A stretch of 64,000 bases of DNA. Source: Neodiprion pinetum. Its lineage: Eukaryota; Arthropoda; Insecta; Hymenoptera; Diprionidae. Shown piece after piece: positions 10,610-22,351 of this stretch. The stretch is from positions 519,001-583,000 of the forward strand of contig NC_060238.1 in the NCBI RefSeq assembly GCF_021155775.2, given 5' to 3'. The notes under the pieces are model-generated. The model was not told the DNA's origin and did not search any database. It saw only the letters and a list, made by a program, of their open reading frames with translations. The position numbers and the translations under genes were made by a program. Position 1 is the first letter of the stretch. Each line of letters begins with the position of its first letter.

Positions 10610-12792
10610 TCCTGCCGCGGCTCGAACGAAGAAAGAATAAAAATCCAATATTCCTCTCCGACTCACTCCTATATACCGGCGATCGCGTTATCACCTCGAA
10701 CGTATTAACATACAGTATGAATATAGTTTTATATACCTAATACATTAATATCGTAGACGTATCTACGCGTGTATAGAAGTATATTATACAACTCGTTAAC
10801 TAGTTTATCTTACTTGCCTTCTTGTCGGAATTGAACAATTTCACAATACCAAATAGGTACATAATTATATGTGTAGACGTACCGCATACCCATGCAGTGT
10901 ACAAACAATGACAACGAACGTTCGTGGAAATAACATCAAATATTGGGACGAATCACCGTTTACGACGCGTAAACAGCTTAAATTCTAACCCTGAACATAT
11001 TTCACCGTATAATAATATCATAGGGATTATGGGCAATCATTCACTGTAACAATATAGACGCGTAACGGTCGCTTCGTCGACTATGTCGACGTGTGACAGG
11101 CCGCGAAGTGATCAATTTTACGATTAATAACACCCACCTTGGACCACCGACAAATCATAGAAGAATCACAGGACGTGTGATAACCTCACGTGCAAATTAT
11201 ACGGGCAACGCGCGATATATCTCTTTATGTTATTAAAAAACAAAGGACGTGAAACACGAGCGCATAAATTACGCGCGCAGATAGAAAAATTCTACTCATC
11301 ATATGTATACTATATATATATATATATATGCTTATGTTGCAACTATTATAAATGTGTATTGTCATGATATGTTATCTATTTTCGATGTATTTTATCCACG
11401 ACTCAACAATATACGTGCCAAAGTGTTTGGATGCGGAGTGTTTGAATTCTTACAAATTAGCCACTCCTCGCCCTTTTTTTTTCACGAATCATACCTTCTT
11501 CCATTTCCTGCCAATCCCTAAATTATACGTTACCGAGTAACGTGTCGGTATTTCGATCGAAGCTAAGGACAAGGAGATGAATTTATAGTTTCAAGCGATT
11601 CGAGCCTCCGTCACTCGCCCGGGGGTGGATTTCTTTTTCCCCGTGATAACTCGCAGTCCGAGGAACAACGGACAGCGCGTCGCGCTCATCTCCTCGTTTA
11701 TCGACAGAACCTTTCGTTTCCTTTCGACTTGGTAGGTACGAGGAAGAGCGTGCTGCGTCCTATTCGCCCGTTCGTAGTTTCATTTTCGTCGGAACCCGTA
11801 TTGATCCGAGTATTTATAGACCTGTAATTAAGGTTCGCGAATTGATCACGGTGGAAATATTGATACAAGTCATCACGGCTCGACGCGCTGGCAAGTGTCT
11901 AAAAATATATTCGCGGTCAAAGTTTCCACCATCGAGATTGCGTGTATTTTAACTCGCACGCGATTCTCACACAAGCTGCAGATCTGGTCTCGGCCTCGAC
12001 GCTGATTTTCCACCTACATAAGTACGTGAACATCTGTGAACATTCGAGAGTAGACCCTACAGGAGCAAAAATCCCCTACGTACGGAGACGACGACGTTTG
12101 TCAACGGGAGAAATTGCCTCGAGATGATAACGCCCGATAATCCCGTCAGAGGGGGGGGGGGGGTTCATCTACGATCACTAATTCCAACGGCGAGCACCTC
12201 GTATATTATTTGATACCTAATAGGTAGATATGTGGGAATAAAGCTGCGCCGCGACTACGCTGAGATGACTTAGTTGTTTGACATGTCGGATGACCAGGTA
12301 CACGGAAAGAATAAAAGTAACCATGTCAAATATGTTCTTTACTATAGATGTAGCAGATCTTACTCCACAAACACGAGTGGTTTTCACTGATTCTACAGTA
12401 AATTCTGCATTTTACAAAGTACATTTTACCAAAAACCCTGACGTATCCCCGTTTTCCTGCAGGTTGGAGTAAAATTTTCTCTTTTTCTTCCCTCCGTGTA
12501 TTGTCAGGCTCACAATAATGAGACAGAATATCGCACGGCTGAGTCGTCTGGGCGAGGAAGCACCTTAATGCCTGGATTATCAAACACCTGACTTGGAGAT
12601 TATGGGGAAAATTTTGCCGATCTACGCGAATCGCAACGGTATTCGTGAGAATCGAGGTGACACATTCCGGTAAAAATCCAGGGTACGGCTGCGGTTTGTC
12701 ACGTGTCGACGGCACGTGACGACGGTCACGTGCGGACGAACGTAGCATGTGTCGTGTCCCGGGTGCAAGAACCGTTGAAAACTCGTTGAAAA
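10610..12792. other. 3' UTR and intergenic sequence
   Basis: It begins with the 3' UTR of the muscle-type gene (AATAAA 10636-10641). The remainder has no supportable exon, RNA gene or repeat element except a G13 run near 12151-12163. The long minus-strand frame at 12326-13096 runs out of the LINE tail and has no gene-like features. Confidence 0.55.
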
Positions 12793-13134
12793 GAGAGAGA
12801 GAGAGAATGAATGAATAAGTTTTATTATGCCCTGGAGAAAAAACTCCGTGGGCAATGGGTACATGAAAACAGATTAAATATAAAGTAATAAGACTTAACC
12901 TAGGCTTAAAACTAAGAAAACTAAGAAAACTAAGAAGAAGCATACAGAGTATAGAGTCCAGACGCGGAGAGACCGCGAGCGAATATAAACACAAATAAAG
13001 TATAAATATAGCACAAATAAAGCATACAAATAGTGCAAAGAAAAAGAAATAATAATAAAAAGAAAGAAAAGAAAAGAAAAGGAGAGTGGCAAGCAAGCCA
13101 ATTTAACCGCATGCAATGAAAGAAACCAAATATA

Positions 13135-15993
13135 TTAGAGCTGGGAAGCCAGCAAATGCGTCCGCAGATCTCTTTTAAAGGTGGGGAGACACTGCAGAGT
13201 TGTGATGCTAGGAGGAAGGGAATGCCAGAAATAGGAAGCAGAGAGAACGAAAGAATTGCGTAGTGTGGAGGTACGATGTAGGGGGATAGAGAATGTTGGT
13301 GTAGAATGGAGACGAGTTGGACGAGTAGATATGGGAGCAAGAGAGAAGAGGTCATGGATGTAGGAAGGGACATCTAGTTTGAGGAGCTTGAAAATAAGGA
13401 TGCCCATAAAATAATTTCTGCGATTTGAAACCGTAAGCCAAGATAAGCTGTTGCGATATGGGGAGATATGGATGTCACGACGTACGTTAAAAATGAAGCG
13501 AATGCAGTTATTGATTAATCGTTCCAATATCAGGTTCTGTTCACCGGTTAAATCAATATAGGCAAGGCAACAATAATCGATAAGTGGAAAAACAAGTGCA
13601 GTTATAAGCGTGATGCGCAATTTCTTCGATAGAAGGTTCTTATTATATTTTAGGCGAAAAAGAGTAAAGTTCACCTTGGCCGAAATGTGCATAATATGCC
13701 TGTGCCACGAAAGATTTGATTGCATAATGATGCCCAGGTTGCGAGCGTGCGAGACATAGGGAAGCTCATTTTCCCTGACTCGAATGCGAGGGAGAGTCGA
13801 AAAATCAATTTGATTTATGTAAGCACCACTGCCCAAAATCATAACCTTTGACTTCGCAAGGTTTAACCTGAGTCCATTCGCCACAGCATAATCAAAGATA
13901 TAATTCACGTCAAGAGTCAGATCGGATAGAGCACGAGCCAGGTCACTGGGGTAGCAGGTGAGATAAATCTGTGTATCATCCGCATAGGTGAGGTATTGGG
14001 TATAGTTCAGACCAATGCCAATATCACGGATGAAGATTGAAAAAAGAAGAGGACCAAGAACTGATCCCTGTGGAACACCCATATTAGTGGGGCACCAGGA
14101 GGAAACAGCTCCCCTGTCATCAACAACTGCTTGCGATCGTTTAGATAAATATGAGAAAAACCAGGCAAGCACTCCATCCGAGCAACCCAAGAGACGAAGT
14201 TTACGTAGGAGTAGACGATGTGGAACCATGTCAAACGCTTTGCTAAAATCAAAGAGAACAAGCACCGTTATTTTTCTGTCATCAACTGCCTGTCTGATGT
14301 CTTGATTAAGCTTAAGCAAAGTAGTTAACGTGCTATAACCCTTCCTGAAGCCAGATTGAAAGGGATCAGCAAGATCATTGGCGTGGAAAAAGTCAGTAAT
14401 CTGACCGAAAACAATTCGCTCCAGGGCTTTAGAGAGCTCACAGAGGTTTGCGACTGGTCTTGTGTCAGATGGAGACGACGGAGGAACAGTTTTAAGTATT
14501 GGGCGAATGAAGGCACGTTTCCATGATGACGGGAAATGTGACAGACGGAGGCTTGCATTGAACAAATCCAGAAGGCTGTTAAACAGAAGCGGGACAGCTT
14601 TACTAATTGCATAGTTAGAGAGTAAGTCGGGGCCCTGGGATAATGAGGAAGAGTGGGGAACACTCAAAACTGATGACAATGAATCAGCGGTTATCTCGGC
14701 AAACTCGAACACAGGTTGAGAGGGAGACAGTGGGGGTAGACATAGGGAAGATAGAGAGTCCGGATAGGGAATATCAGAGGTTGAGACAGCGGAATAAAAC
14801 TGATTCAGGCTATCAGGAGAAAAAAAGGAAAAAGGAGAAGATCCCCTAGCTTTAGTGAGACCGAGAGACGACAGCTCCCTCCAAATTCCAGACGGATCAG
14901 AGATCGACGAGATGCGGGAGCAGTAGAAATTATCTCTAGCGATACGTAGTTCACTACAAAGGGCATTGCGATATTGACGGTAGACGGCCATGGACAGTAA
15001 ATCACCCGTACGCCTAGCTCGGTTATAAAGCGAGTTTCTATACTTAATTTTCGATCGTAGTGAATCGGTTAGCCATGGCGCCATCCTTCTGTTTGTGGTC
15101 CATTGCTTCAGCGGAGCATGGGTATCAAAAGCCTGAGCGATGGCAGACGAAACACCACGGACCATATTATCAAAGTGATTAGGTGAGGAAAGAGTAGAAA
15201 AGGACGGAGCATTTAGTCGGGACAGAGAAGATGACAGCGATGCCAGATAATCTGTCACAACAAAGTGTTTTAGGTCTCTGCGGGCAATCATATGTGCTGG
15301 GCGAGGATCGGGTTGAAAATTGTAAGTGAGCTCAAGTAAATCATGACCAGCGATGAAAGGAGCCGAGGATTTATTAAAAGAAAGGACCTTAGAGGAAGAA
15401 TCAACTAGGAAAAGATCAAGTAGAGAGTGAGAGGTACTTGTGTGAAAGGTCGCTCCAGCCTCCACAATATGAAGAGCTTGTGTGCTGGCAAATTCACGAA
15501 GTGAGCTTGATTCAAAATTATACTGTAGTAGATTACAGTTAAAGTCGCCAGTTAAGATAATGTTTTGGTAGTTTATGGCAATAGAAGAGAATATGTGCTC
15601 AAAATTGTGAAATAAGAAGCCTTTTGGGCGTCGATATATAGTGGCAAACAGAACTGAGCGGTCCTGGGTATTGCGAGTCTCGAAGATCAGATATTCTGGA
15701 GCATTAGAGAAATCAGGGGTTGAGAGCGCCAGTAATTTAAAGCGTAACGATTTGTGAATGTAGCAGGCAACCCCACCACCCCTTTTGCCAACTCGATCAT
15801 TGCGTAAGAGAAAATAGTCTGGCAGTTGTACAAGATCGTCTGAAATATTATCATGAAGCCACGTTTCCGAAATAGATATGATGTGATAAAAGTTAAGAGC
15901 AACATGCGCAATAAAGAACGGAAAATGGCCAAGGAGCGAATTAGCATTAAAGGACGCAACCTTGAGATGTGACATAGATGGTTGCATTATCAT
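13135..15993 (-). CDS. LINE ORF2: AP-type endonuclease plus reverse transcriptase
   Basis: The frame is uninterrupted, about 952 residues from the first ATG at 15993. The N-terminal third is an APE-like endonuclease. It shows SETWL, RGGGVACYI, a YRRPKG segment, GDFNCN, and a terminal AGHDLLE with the catalytic His-Asp. The middle is the reverse transcriptase: FDFSKAFDMVPH (motif A), GVPQGSVLGPLLFSIFI (motif B) and the catalytic YADDTQIYL (motif C). The C-terminal region has thumb-like sequence and no RNase H is evident. Motif wording is closest to the CR1/Rex/L2 side of the jockey superfamily, which is inference without a tree. ORF2 starts 34 nt after the ORF1 stop, so reinitiation or a downstream start is likely. 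Confidence 0.9.
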   Translation of the reverse strand: MIMQPSMSHLKVASFNANSLLGHFPFFIAHVALNFYHIISISETWLHDNISDDLVQLPDYFLLRNDRVGKRGGGVACYIHKSLRFKLLALSTPDFSNAPEYLIFETRNTQDRSVLFATIYRRPKGFLFHNFEHIFSSIAINYQNIILTGDFNCNLLQYNFESSSLREFASTQALHIVEAGATFHTSTSHSLLDLFLVDSSSKVLSFNKSSAPFIAGHDLLELTYNFQPDPRPAHMIARRDLKHFVVTDYLASLSSSLSRLNAPSFSTLSSPNHFDNMVRGVSSAIAQAFDTHAPLKQWTTNRRMAPWLTDSLRSKIKYRNSLYNRARRTGDLLSMAVYRQYRNALCSELRIARDNFYCSRISSISDPSGIWRELSSLGLTKARGSSPFSFFSPDSLNQFYSAVSTSDIPYPDSLSSLCLPPLSPSQPVFEFAEITADSLSSVLSVPHSSSLSQGPDLLSNYAISKAVPLLFNSLLDLFNASLRLSHFPSSWKRAFIRPILKTVPPSSPSDTRPVANLCELSKALERIVFGQITDFFHANDLADPFQSGFRKGYSTLTTLLKLNQDIRQAVDDRKITVLVLFDFSKAFDMVPHRLLLRKLRLLGCSDGVLAWFFSYLSKRSQAVVDDRGAVSSWCPTNMGVPQGSVLGPLLFSIFIRDIGIGLNYTQYLTYADDTQIYLTCYPSDLARALSDLTLDVNYIFDYAVANGLRLNLAKSKVMILGSGAYINQIDFSTLPRIRVRENELPYVSHARNLGIIMQSNLSWHRHIMHISAKVNFTLFRLKYNKNLLSKKLRITLITALVFPLIDYCCLAYIDLTGEQNLILERLINNCIRFIFNVRRDIHISPYRNSLSWLTVSNRRNYFMGILIFKLLKLDVPSYIHDLFSLAPISTRPTRLHSTPTFSIPLHRTSTLRNSFVLSASYFWHSLPPSITTLQCLPTFKRDLRTHLLASQL

Positions 15994-16026
15994 ATTCGGC
16001 AAAGTCGGCTTAGTACATCGCGGCAG

Positions 16027-16563
16027 TCAGGTTAGTCGATTGAGATCCGACTCGGACTGGAGAATTATAATATCAGGACAGCCTTCTTTCCGAACCTTGA
16101 CAACACCCCGATTAGCCCACACATGGCTTAGGTTGAATTCACGAGCTTTGGATTTGGCTAACAGTAGAAGCTTATGGATGTTTGTTGGAAGCAATTCGCT
16201 AATGTAGATGCGGTCATCACGGTTCATAGAGAAGATATCACGGACGGTAAGGACCCTTCTAGCTGACACCTTTTCTAGGACGAAGTCACGAGTTACCGAT
16301 GATTTCAGGCGAACCACCAGCGATCTCTTGGACAGAGCGCTCGAAGTGGAGTTACGAACGTGAGTATCATTAGGCTGGCCCGTTTTGGGTTTCATGACGC
16401 GTGAATCAAGAACGTCACCTAAGAGCTGAGAGACACCCAGAGTGGAGAAGATGGCATTCACAATCTCAGAGTCGGATAGGGAGAGCTCCAATGGTAGACC
16501 ACGAACAACAAATTCCGTTGTCGTAGATGAAGCTGGTGCAACAGATGCCCGTGACAAGGATGC

Positions 16564-16590
<27 letters not shown>
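16027..16590 (-). CDS. LINE ORF1, 3' part, 5'-truncated
   Basis: This is the C-terminal part of ORF1. It contains FVVRGLPLELSLSDSEIV, a Lys-rich central stretch and KLLLLAKSKAREFNLSHVWA..KVRKEG, ending just before ORF2. This pattern (short RNA-binding domain, then a charged helical domain, then a GxVxVRK-like strand) is typical of the ORF1 proteins of insect non-LTR elements, which bind element RNA. The open frame continues upstream through the CT repeat as (Ser-Leu)n to an ATG at 16929. That extension is probably flanking microsatellite rather than native ORF1. Confidence 0.7.
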
Positions 16591-16877
<287 letters not shown>

Positions 16878-17511
16878 CACAAGGAAACGAGCGAACCCGG
16901 ATAAAACATTTCACACTCATCGCGGCCATTTCGTTGCGTTCGCCCGTAACTCAGGATCACAGCTATGACAGATTGACCCAACAAACTTGAAACGGTGTGT
17001 ATGCGAGCGTTACCCGTCGGCAATAAGGTATACAACAGCGTGTGTGGGCAAAGATTTTCAACGTTCAAGGTCAACAGTCTGCGGGTCTGTTTTGCGTCGG
17101 GTCGAAACTACCGCGTAGGTAGGTACCGATTAACGATTTATCACCTGGCTAGCTGCAATATAGATTATTATACATTATACACGTAACGCAGAGGGATGTT
17201 CACCGTACTGTCAAAATTCCCGGCCAACCGATAATTAACTCTCTGTCCCCGCTGTTAATTTTTGATACACGGTTCCCGCAGTGGACACTTTATATATTTT
17301 CATACTCGAATAGATTTTGGATCGAAATCTTTTGCCGAGTCTTTGAAAAAAATTCTTCAAGTTACGCTTACGCTTGCGATTAGCACTAGAGTCTGCACAG
17401 TGCGGACGAAGGGTTAACCTCACTAACCTGTACCTATCCATAACGACCGAGTGCATGATGATCCTGCAATAACGTACATACGTGTAAACTATGATCTTCA
17501 ACCACGTCCAG

Positions 17512-17535
17512 TATAAAAGGTACGATCATGCAAAT
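17512..17535 (+). promoter_or_regulatory. TATA box plus octamer
   Basis: A consensus TATAAAAG at 17512-17519 is followed 8 bases later by an intact octamer ATGCAAAT at 17528-17535. Together they look like a core promoter, but no first exon is recognisable downstream. Confidence 0.3.
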
Positions 17536-17979
17536 TTACGCCGCGGTCTAACGAAAGACGCTATCGGCGAATTTTTCGCCGGTATACTGCAACTTGTGGG
17601 TACTTAATTGAGAGACTGTAGTGAAATAATCATTTCGCTGGACCAGCCGCAATATTATTCCCGAGTAATTCGATCGATGCGTAACGGTGACAGCATACAA
17701 CTGAATCGTATCAGTACGACCATAGAAAGGGAGGGAGAGAGGTTCAAAGACGTCGGGTGTGACGGTATTTTGACTATTTATTTCGCTTTCGTCATACGTT
17801 TGATCCGACGGATTGCGGGAGGAAGCTACAGCACCTCGCTCGTTGCACCCCAATCGGATCGAAAATCATCGCGTGCGGGTCGGTTATACGCGCGTATACA
17901 TGTAGGTATATTTGGGGGGTAAGGGAAGGACGCCCAACAGTTCAGCCCGATAGATTACGTTCAGGGTGGTCGGCCGCAC

Positions 17980-18024
17980 TGACGTCACTGGGGTTTCTGG
18001 CGCCGCCGCTGTGCAATGACGTCA
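17980..18024. promoter_or_regulatory. Twin CRE palindromes
   Basis: Two full TGACGTCA palindromes at 17980-17987 and 18017-18024 are spaced 37 bp start to start, in a CpG-rich context (GGCGCCGCCGCTG between them). TGACGTCA is the known CREB/ATF site. Use as a promoter is inference. Confidence 0.45.
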
Positions 18025-21000
18025 CTGTCGGGGTTGTTTGGAGAAAACAGTGGAGGTGGAATTGACGGGAGGGGGTGAGGAGGGAGAAAAGAACACGTGC
18101 GGCAGCCTCGTGCCCGCGCGACGACGCTGTTCCCCGATGATGTTCGAGAGTGGAACGGAGTTGCGAAACGGCAGTCGAATGAGAGAGGAGAAGAGGATAG
18201 GAAAAAATACGAGAGAGGGTGGGGCAGGAGGGGATATACAGAGATTTCTCCTTTCGCTTCGATTGTAGCCAAACGGAATGGGGAAAAGATAAGAAACGAG
18301 CGGTGAGATATTTTCGTCCGCACGATTCCAATTTTTTTTTTTTTTTCTTTTATAAACAGACAGAACAACACGCTCCCCTCCGGCCGGTATCGCGCCCCAG
18401 ACTCGTCGGTGTATTTACACGTAGCTGGAAGAGGCGTAGGAATTTTCTCTGACCCGACGGAGAAGGGAAATGTGAATATATGAGAGGAAAAACCTGCTCG
18501 CGTCAGCCGGGTGCTAAACAATCAAGGCGTATCGCGTCAATGTATGCAGATACTTGGTTACACTGTAAAATATACTTCATTACTCGAGAAAGACGAAATT
18601 GTTTGTACGCCTGTAGCTGCGATGATGCGTGCACGCGCGTACACACACGCCTGATGGGTGAGATGGAAATAAAATATGTACCAACGGTTGCGCAACATCA
18701 TCAACCGGGACGGGATGATGGATGGGTGTAAACGGTTTCGCGTCAATCTGTAAGATCGCGAGGTAGCCCGCGAGACGTCGAAGATCGGATCGCTGTCCCT
18801 CCCCTGCAATGCCAGTCGTCTTTGGAATTTTTGTCCCGCGGACGCTCGCCGCTCAGGCGTCGAAATTCGTCCAGAAGTTGATCGCGTTGTCCCGTCCCCT
18901 ACGATGCCCACGGTGCCCACGGTGCAAGCAGCATTGATTTCCCTGCCCCGCCGCCAACGGAGGCCAGGATGTCTGCGCAAGCGACCCGCGAACCCCCTCC
19001 TGGAACACTACACGTTCCACGAGCGTGACTCGCGCCCGGATCTATTCCTGCTGGAGCGTGGAGAGGTCTAAAAATTCCTCCCTCCTTGTCGTACACAAAA
19101 TGCCACACGTACACGCCCGCGTTATGTCTGTAATACGGACGCTTCAAGCACGGCGTATTTATAATAGGAGCGACGCGCTCTAGGAGCAGGTATCCGGATT
19201 ATTTATCCCTCTATTACAGCTGGACGTGCCGGATCTTCTTCCAGGGCCTCCACGAACGCTCGCGGCTCCCGCGTGCTGCGCAATTATTCATGCCTGTAGG
19301 AATGTTAACGCCGTTCTCGAGACTCTGACCGGATTTCCTGGTCCGCCGCATGAACTTTGCACTCCGGATGTTCCGGCATGCGGGGTTGTTGCAGCAGCCA
19401 CGAAAGAGGGGGAAGAAAGACGTAGGCTTGTCGGTGTGGTAGGAGCCAAATGCTCGCGTAGACGGCGGTACACATGGATGCGGATAGTTATGCAGGCCGT
19501 GTGTATATGGGCAATCGATAATATCCTCCGTGGACGAAAATACTCTTTGCTCGTTCATAGCTTACAGCTGACAGGTTTACCGTACCGTATACCAACGAAC
19601 GAACGAACGAACACCCCGCCTATCCGCGACTATAAAAAAGTAGCCGCGCGCATTGGTGAGGCTTTTCTGATCGTTTGAATAATTTCGTCGCTCCGCAACA
19701 CCTATTGATGTTCAAATTTAATCAATCACACGGAGTCTCGATCCCCTCCGAGTTTCTCCCTCCCGCCCTCCCGTATATAACGGGACCTTGTTCGAGGAGG
19801 TGTCTCTCCCTCTATCTCCGGTTCTCTCTCTCCCTTCAATATTACCCGGCTGGCTCTGATAATGCCGTAGCCGAGTCATCCTGTCAACAGTTCCATAAAA
19901 TATTTACGACAATCGTATTACCGCAGTTTCCATTTACTTTTGGCCATCCAAATTTCGGGGATACGTGTAAGAAGCACGCGGAGGATGATTATGTACGCGG
20001 CGCAGCCACGAGCGGTAACCGATCCTGGTAAATTGCAGAAGAAATTTATTCTGATCAACGACGTGTACCGAGAGACGCGGAGGAAGCCTGTAGAGTGTAG
20101 GGAGTGTAATCTCGGGATTCGAAGGCGAAGGTCAGCCGGGGCGAAGGAGGGAGGGAGGTGCAGAGGAATCGGAAAAAAGATTCTGCCGCAAACACACGTT
20201 TCTATCCTCGACTGCAAATATGTATCTAGCGGTAAGACCGCACGCTGGCATACGGGCGCGAGTGATTAAAATCTTGACTATTGTTGGACGACAGATCGGG
20301 AAAGATATGATATCAGCATTGACGCACGAAGAGCTCAATCTTTTGCGTAAGTGGTAAATCTTCCGAATGTACCCCACGACATCTGCACGCCGCCTCTCCA
20401 CCACGTTCAGACTCGAAACGTGTGTAATATAGTATAATATATATGTAGCACAACATATATATATATATATATACACATACACACATACATATCCACATCG
20501 GAACGAAGTGATAACCGTGTGCTAGTTTTAAAGCCGGCTGATTAATTGTTTCAACGTGCATTGCATACCTATTTATAGTTCCAGCGTTGTTCTGCGTGAA
20601 AGACCAAGACTGGGATGTTAATTTATTTTGTAATCCATGGGTAGGTAACAGATATCACGAAAATAATCCCTGACAATTCTTCACCCTGACTCTGCGTCTA
20701 AAAGACGCTGCAACTGCAAATGCAAAATTCCGCAGGGAATATCTTTTTTTCAGTTATACTTGTCAAAAAATTTGTAACAACGCGGGGACGAATTAGGTAT
20801 AGAAGAGTCCGCGACCTGGTCAAGATTTATAAAGCCCCTGAAAAATTGCGTGCCGTTTGTTCAACCGTATCGCCCAAAGTTTGCGACTTGACTCGGCGTG
20901 CTCCGATTACTCTCGATCCGCACTTTGAGCGTTCTTGGTCGTATTTTCGATAAACAGTTGTTTCTGCCTCTCGTCGAGGAGTCTAAAAGCGAAATCGAGA

Positions 21001-21500
21001 CGTTTGTTTATACCGCACTTGTGGGTACCGGGAAACTCGGACGAAACACGAGTCGCAAAGTTGGGGAAGAAATTTAATAGGCAACGCGTTAAAAGAACGA
21101 AGTATTTGCGGCTGAACGTTTCCTCGAGAGGAGGAGGTATGGGAGAGGAATTGGTACACCTAAACAAGGTCGATCGGCTCGATTGAGAGCCACTAGGTGA
21201 AAACATCGTGCCTACGAATATTCCGCAAGCCGCGGTATATTATCAAGTTTGCGAATTTTCAAGAGAAATATTTAGCCCGGCGTGGCGAGAGAGATACGAT
21301 AATTTATAGTATCTCGATAACCGTCCTTCATCGGGCTGCGTCGTTGCCGCGAACGCCACTCTCGATCTCTCTGCTCAACGTCATACCTATATTTCGGGCG
21401 ATAAAGAGCAATCGTAATTATCCCTAGGTATATTATCATACCGAATGAATAACGTGCAATTTTCCCGTTCTTTGGCAAACGATCAGCTCTTCCGAAAGAC

Positions 21501-22046
21501 GTGGAGAGAATCGTTGAATCATTCGCGGTGCGGATCGAACCGCACCAGGTTCACGAATCGCTTGCCTTACTCAATGTCGCAGGTACAAGAACGGTTCTAG
21601 GACAGAGTGGAGATATTGTGGGAAAAGTATGCATAGACAGGGAATCCCCTGCACGGAATGTCGCGATCCGTGGATCAAAGGACACGGCCGATCAATGGCG
21701 ACCCGCGTGGTGCACGAAGGACGTAGAGCGACGCCTCGTAGGCAACGATGGTCAGGGCGTCGCGGCGCTCTCGGCGCTCCGGAATGCCGAGGTGGCGTCG
21801 GCTCGCCTCGCTGGTCGAAGTCAGTACGTGGGAGACGCCGTTCCTTGTGCATCGTTGCGTAGGAGAGCCGAGAGTTTGGCGCAGAGTCGAATTGCCAGTC
21901 GGGCCGGCATCCGCGACGACGCGACGAGTTTCTTTACCCGGGAGTCGTCGATTCCTACGAGTCAACTTCCAAGACAGGGTCCAAAGTCAGAGGCTGTCGT
22001 GCTTTCGGTCGGCGATTCTCGATATCACCCCCCTCGCTCCTCCTAA
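21501..22046 (+). CDS. Doubtful 181-codon open frame
   Basis: An open frame in GC-rich sequence upstream of the gene at 22352. It has protein-like runs (DVERRLVGNDGQGVAALSAL), but a second plus frame and a minus frame are also open over the same bases. I find no convincing acceptor or donor. It could be a 5' exon of the next gene or pure chance. Confidence 0.15.
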   Translation: MERIVESFAVRIEPHQVHESLALLNVAGTRTVLGQSGDIVGKVCIDRESPARNVAIRGSKDTADQWRPAWCTKDVERRLVGNDGQGVAALSALRNAEVASARLAGRSQYVGDAVPCASLRRRAESLAQSRIASRAGIRDDATSFFTRESSIPTSQLPRQGPKSEAVVLSVGDSRYHPPRSS

Positions 22047-22351
22047 CCCTCCCATCCTCCCCCCACCCACATCCGTCCTTCTCGGTTCGACATAAAAGAG
22101 ACATAAATTTTCACAACCAACGTTACTTAAACGTACGTCTGCGACGACGACCTACGCCAACCCTACCGCCAGTCTGTCGGCGCACGTTGCCTCCGATTCT
22201 TTTACCGAAACGCACAAGTATATTCGCAGGGTTAGCGATTCGCGTTCAAGACAGATTTCTGTAGGTACTTTAAAAATTATCGCGCCGCGCTTTCGCGTCC
22301 TTCAGGATAATTTTCTTAAACTTCCAAGACGCGCGTTTGTCTCGTCCTCAG

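Noticed and set aside
12326..13096. 256-codon minus-strand open frame
   Set aside because: It runs from the LINE 3' UTR into flanking DNA through the GA tract, is Phe/Leu/Ser-rich, and has no domain or splice context.
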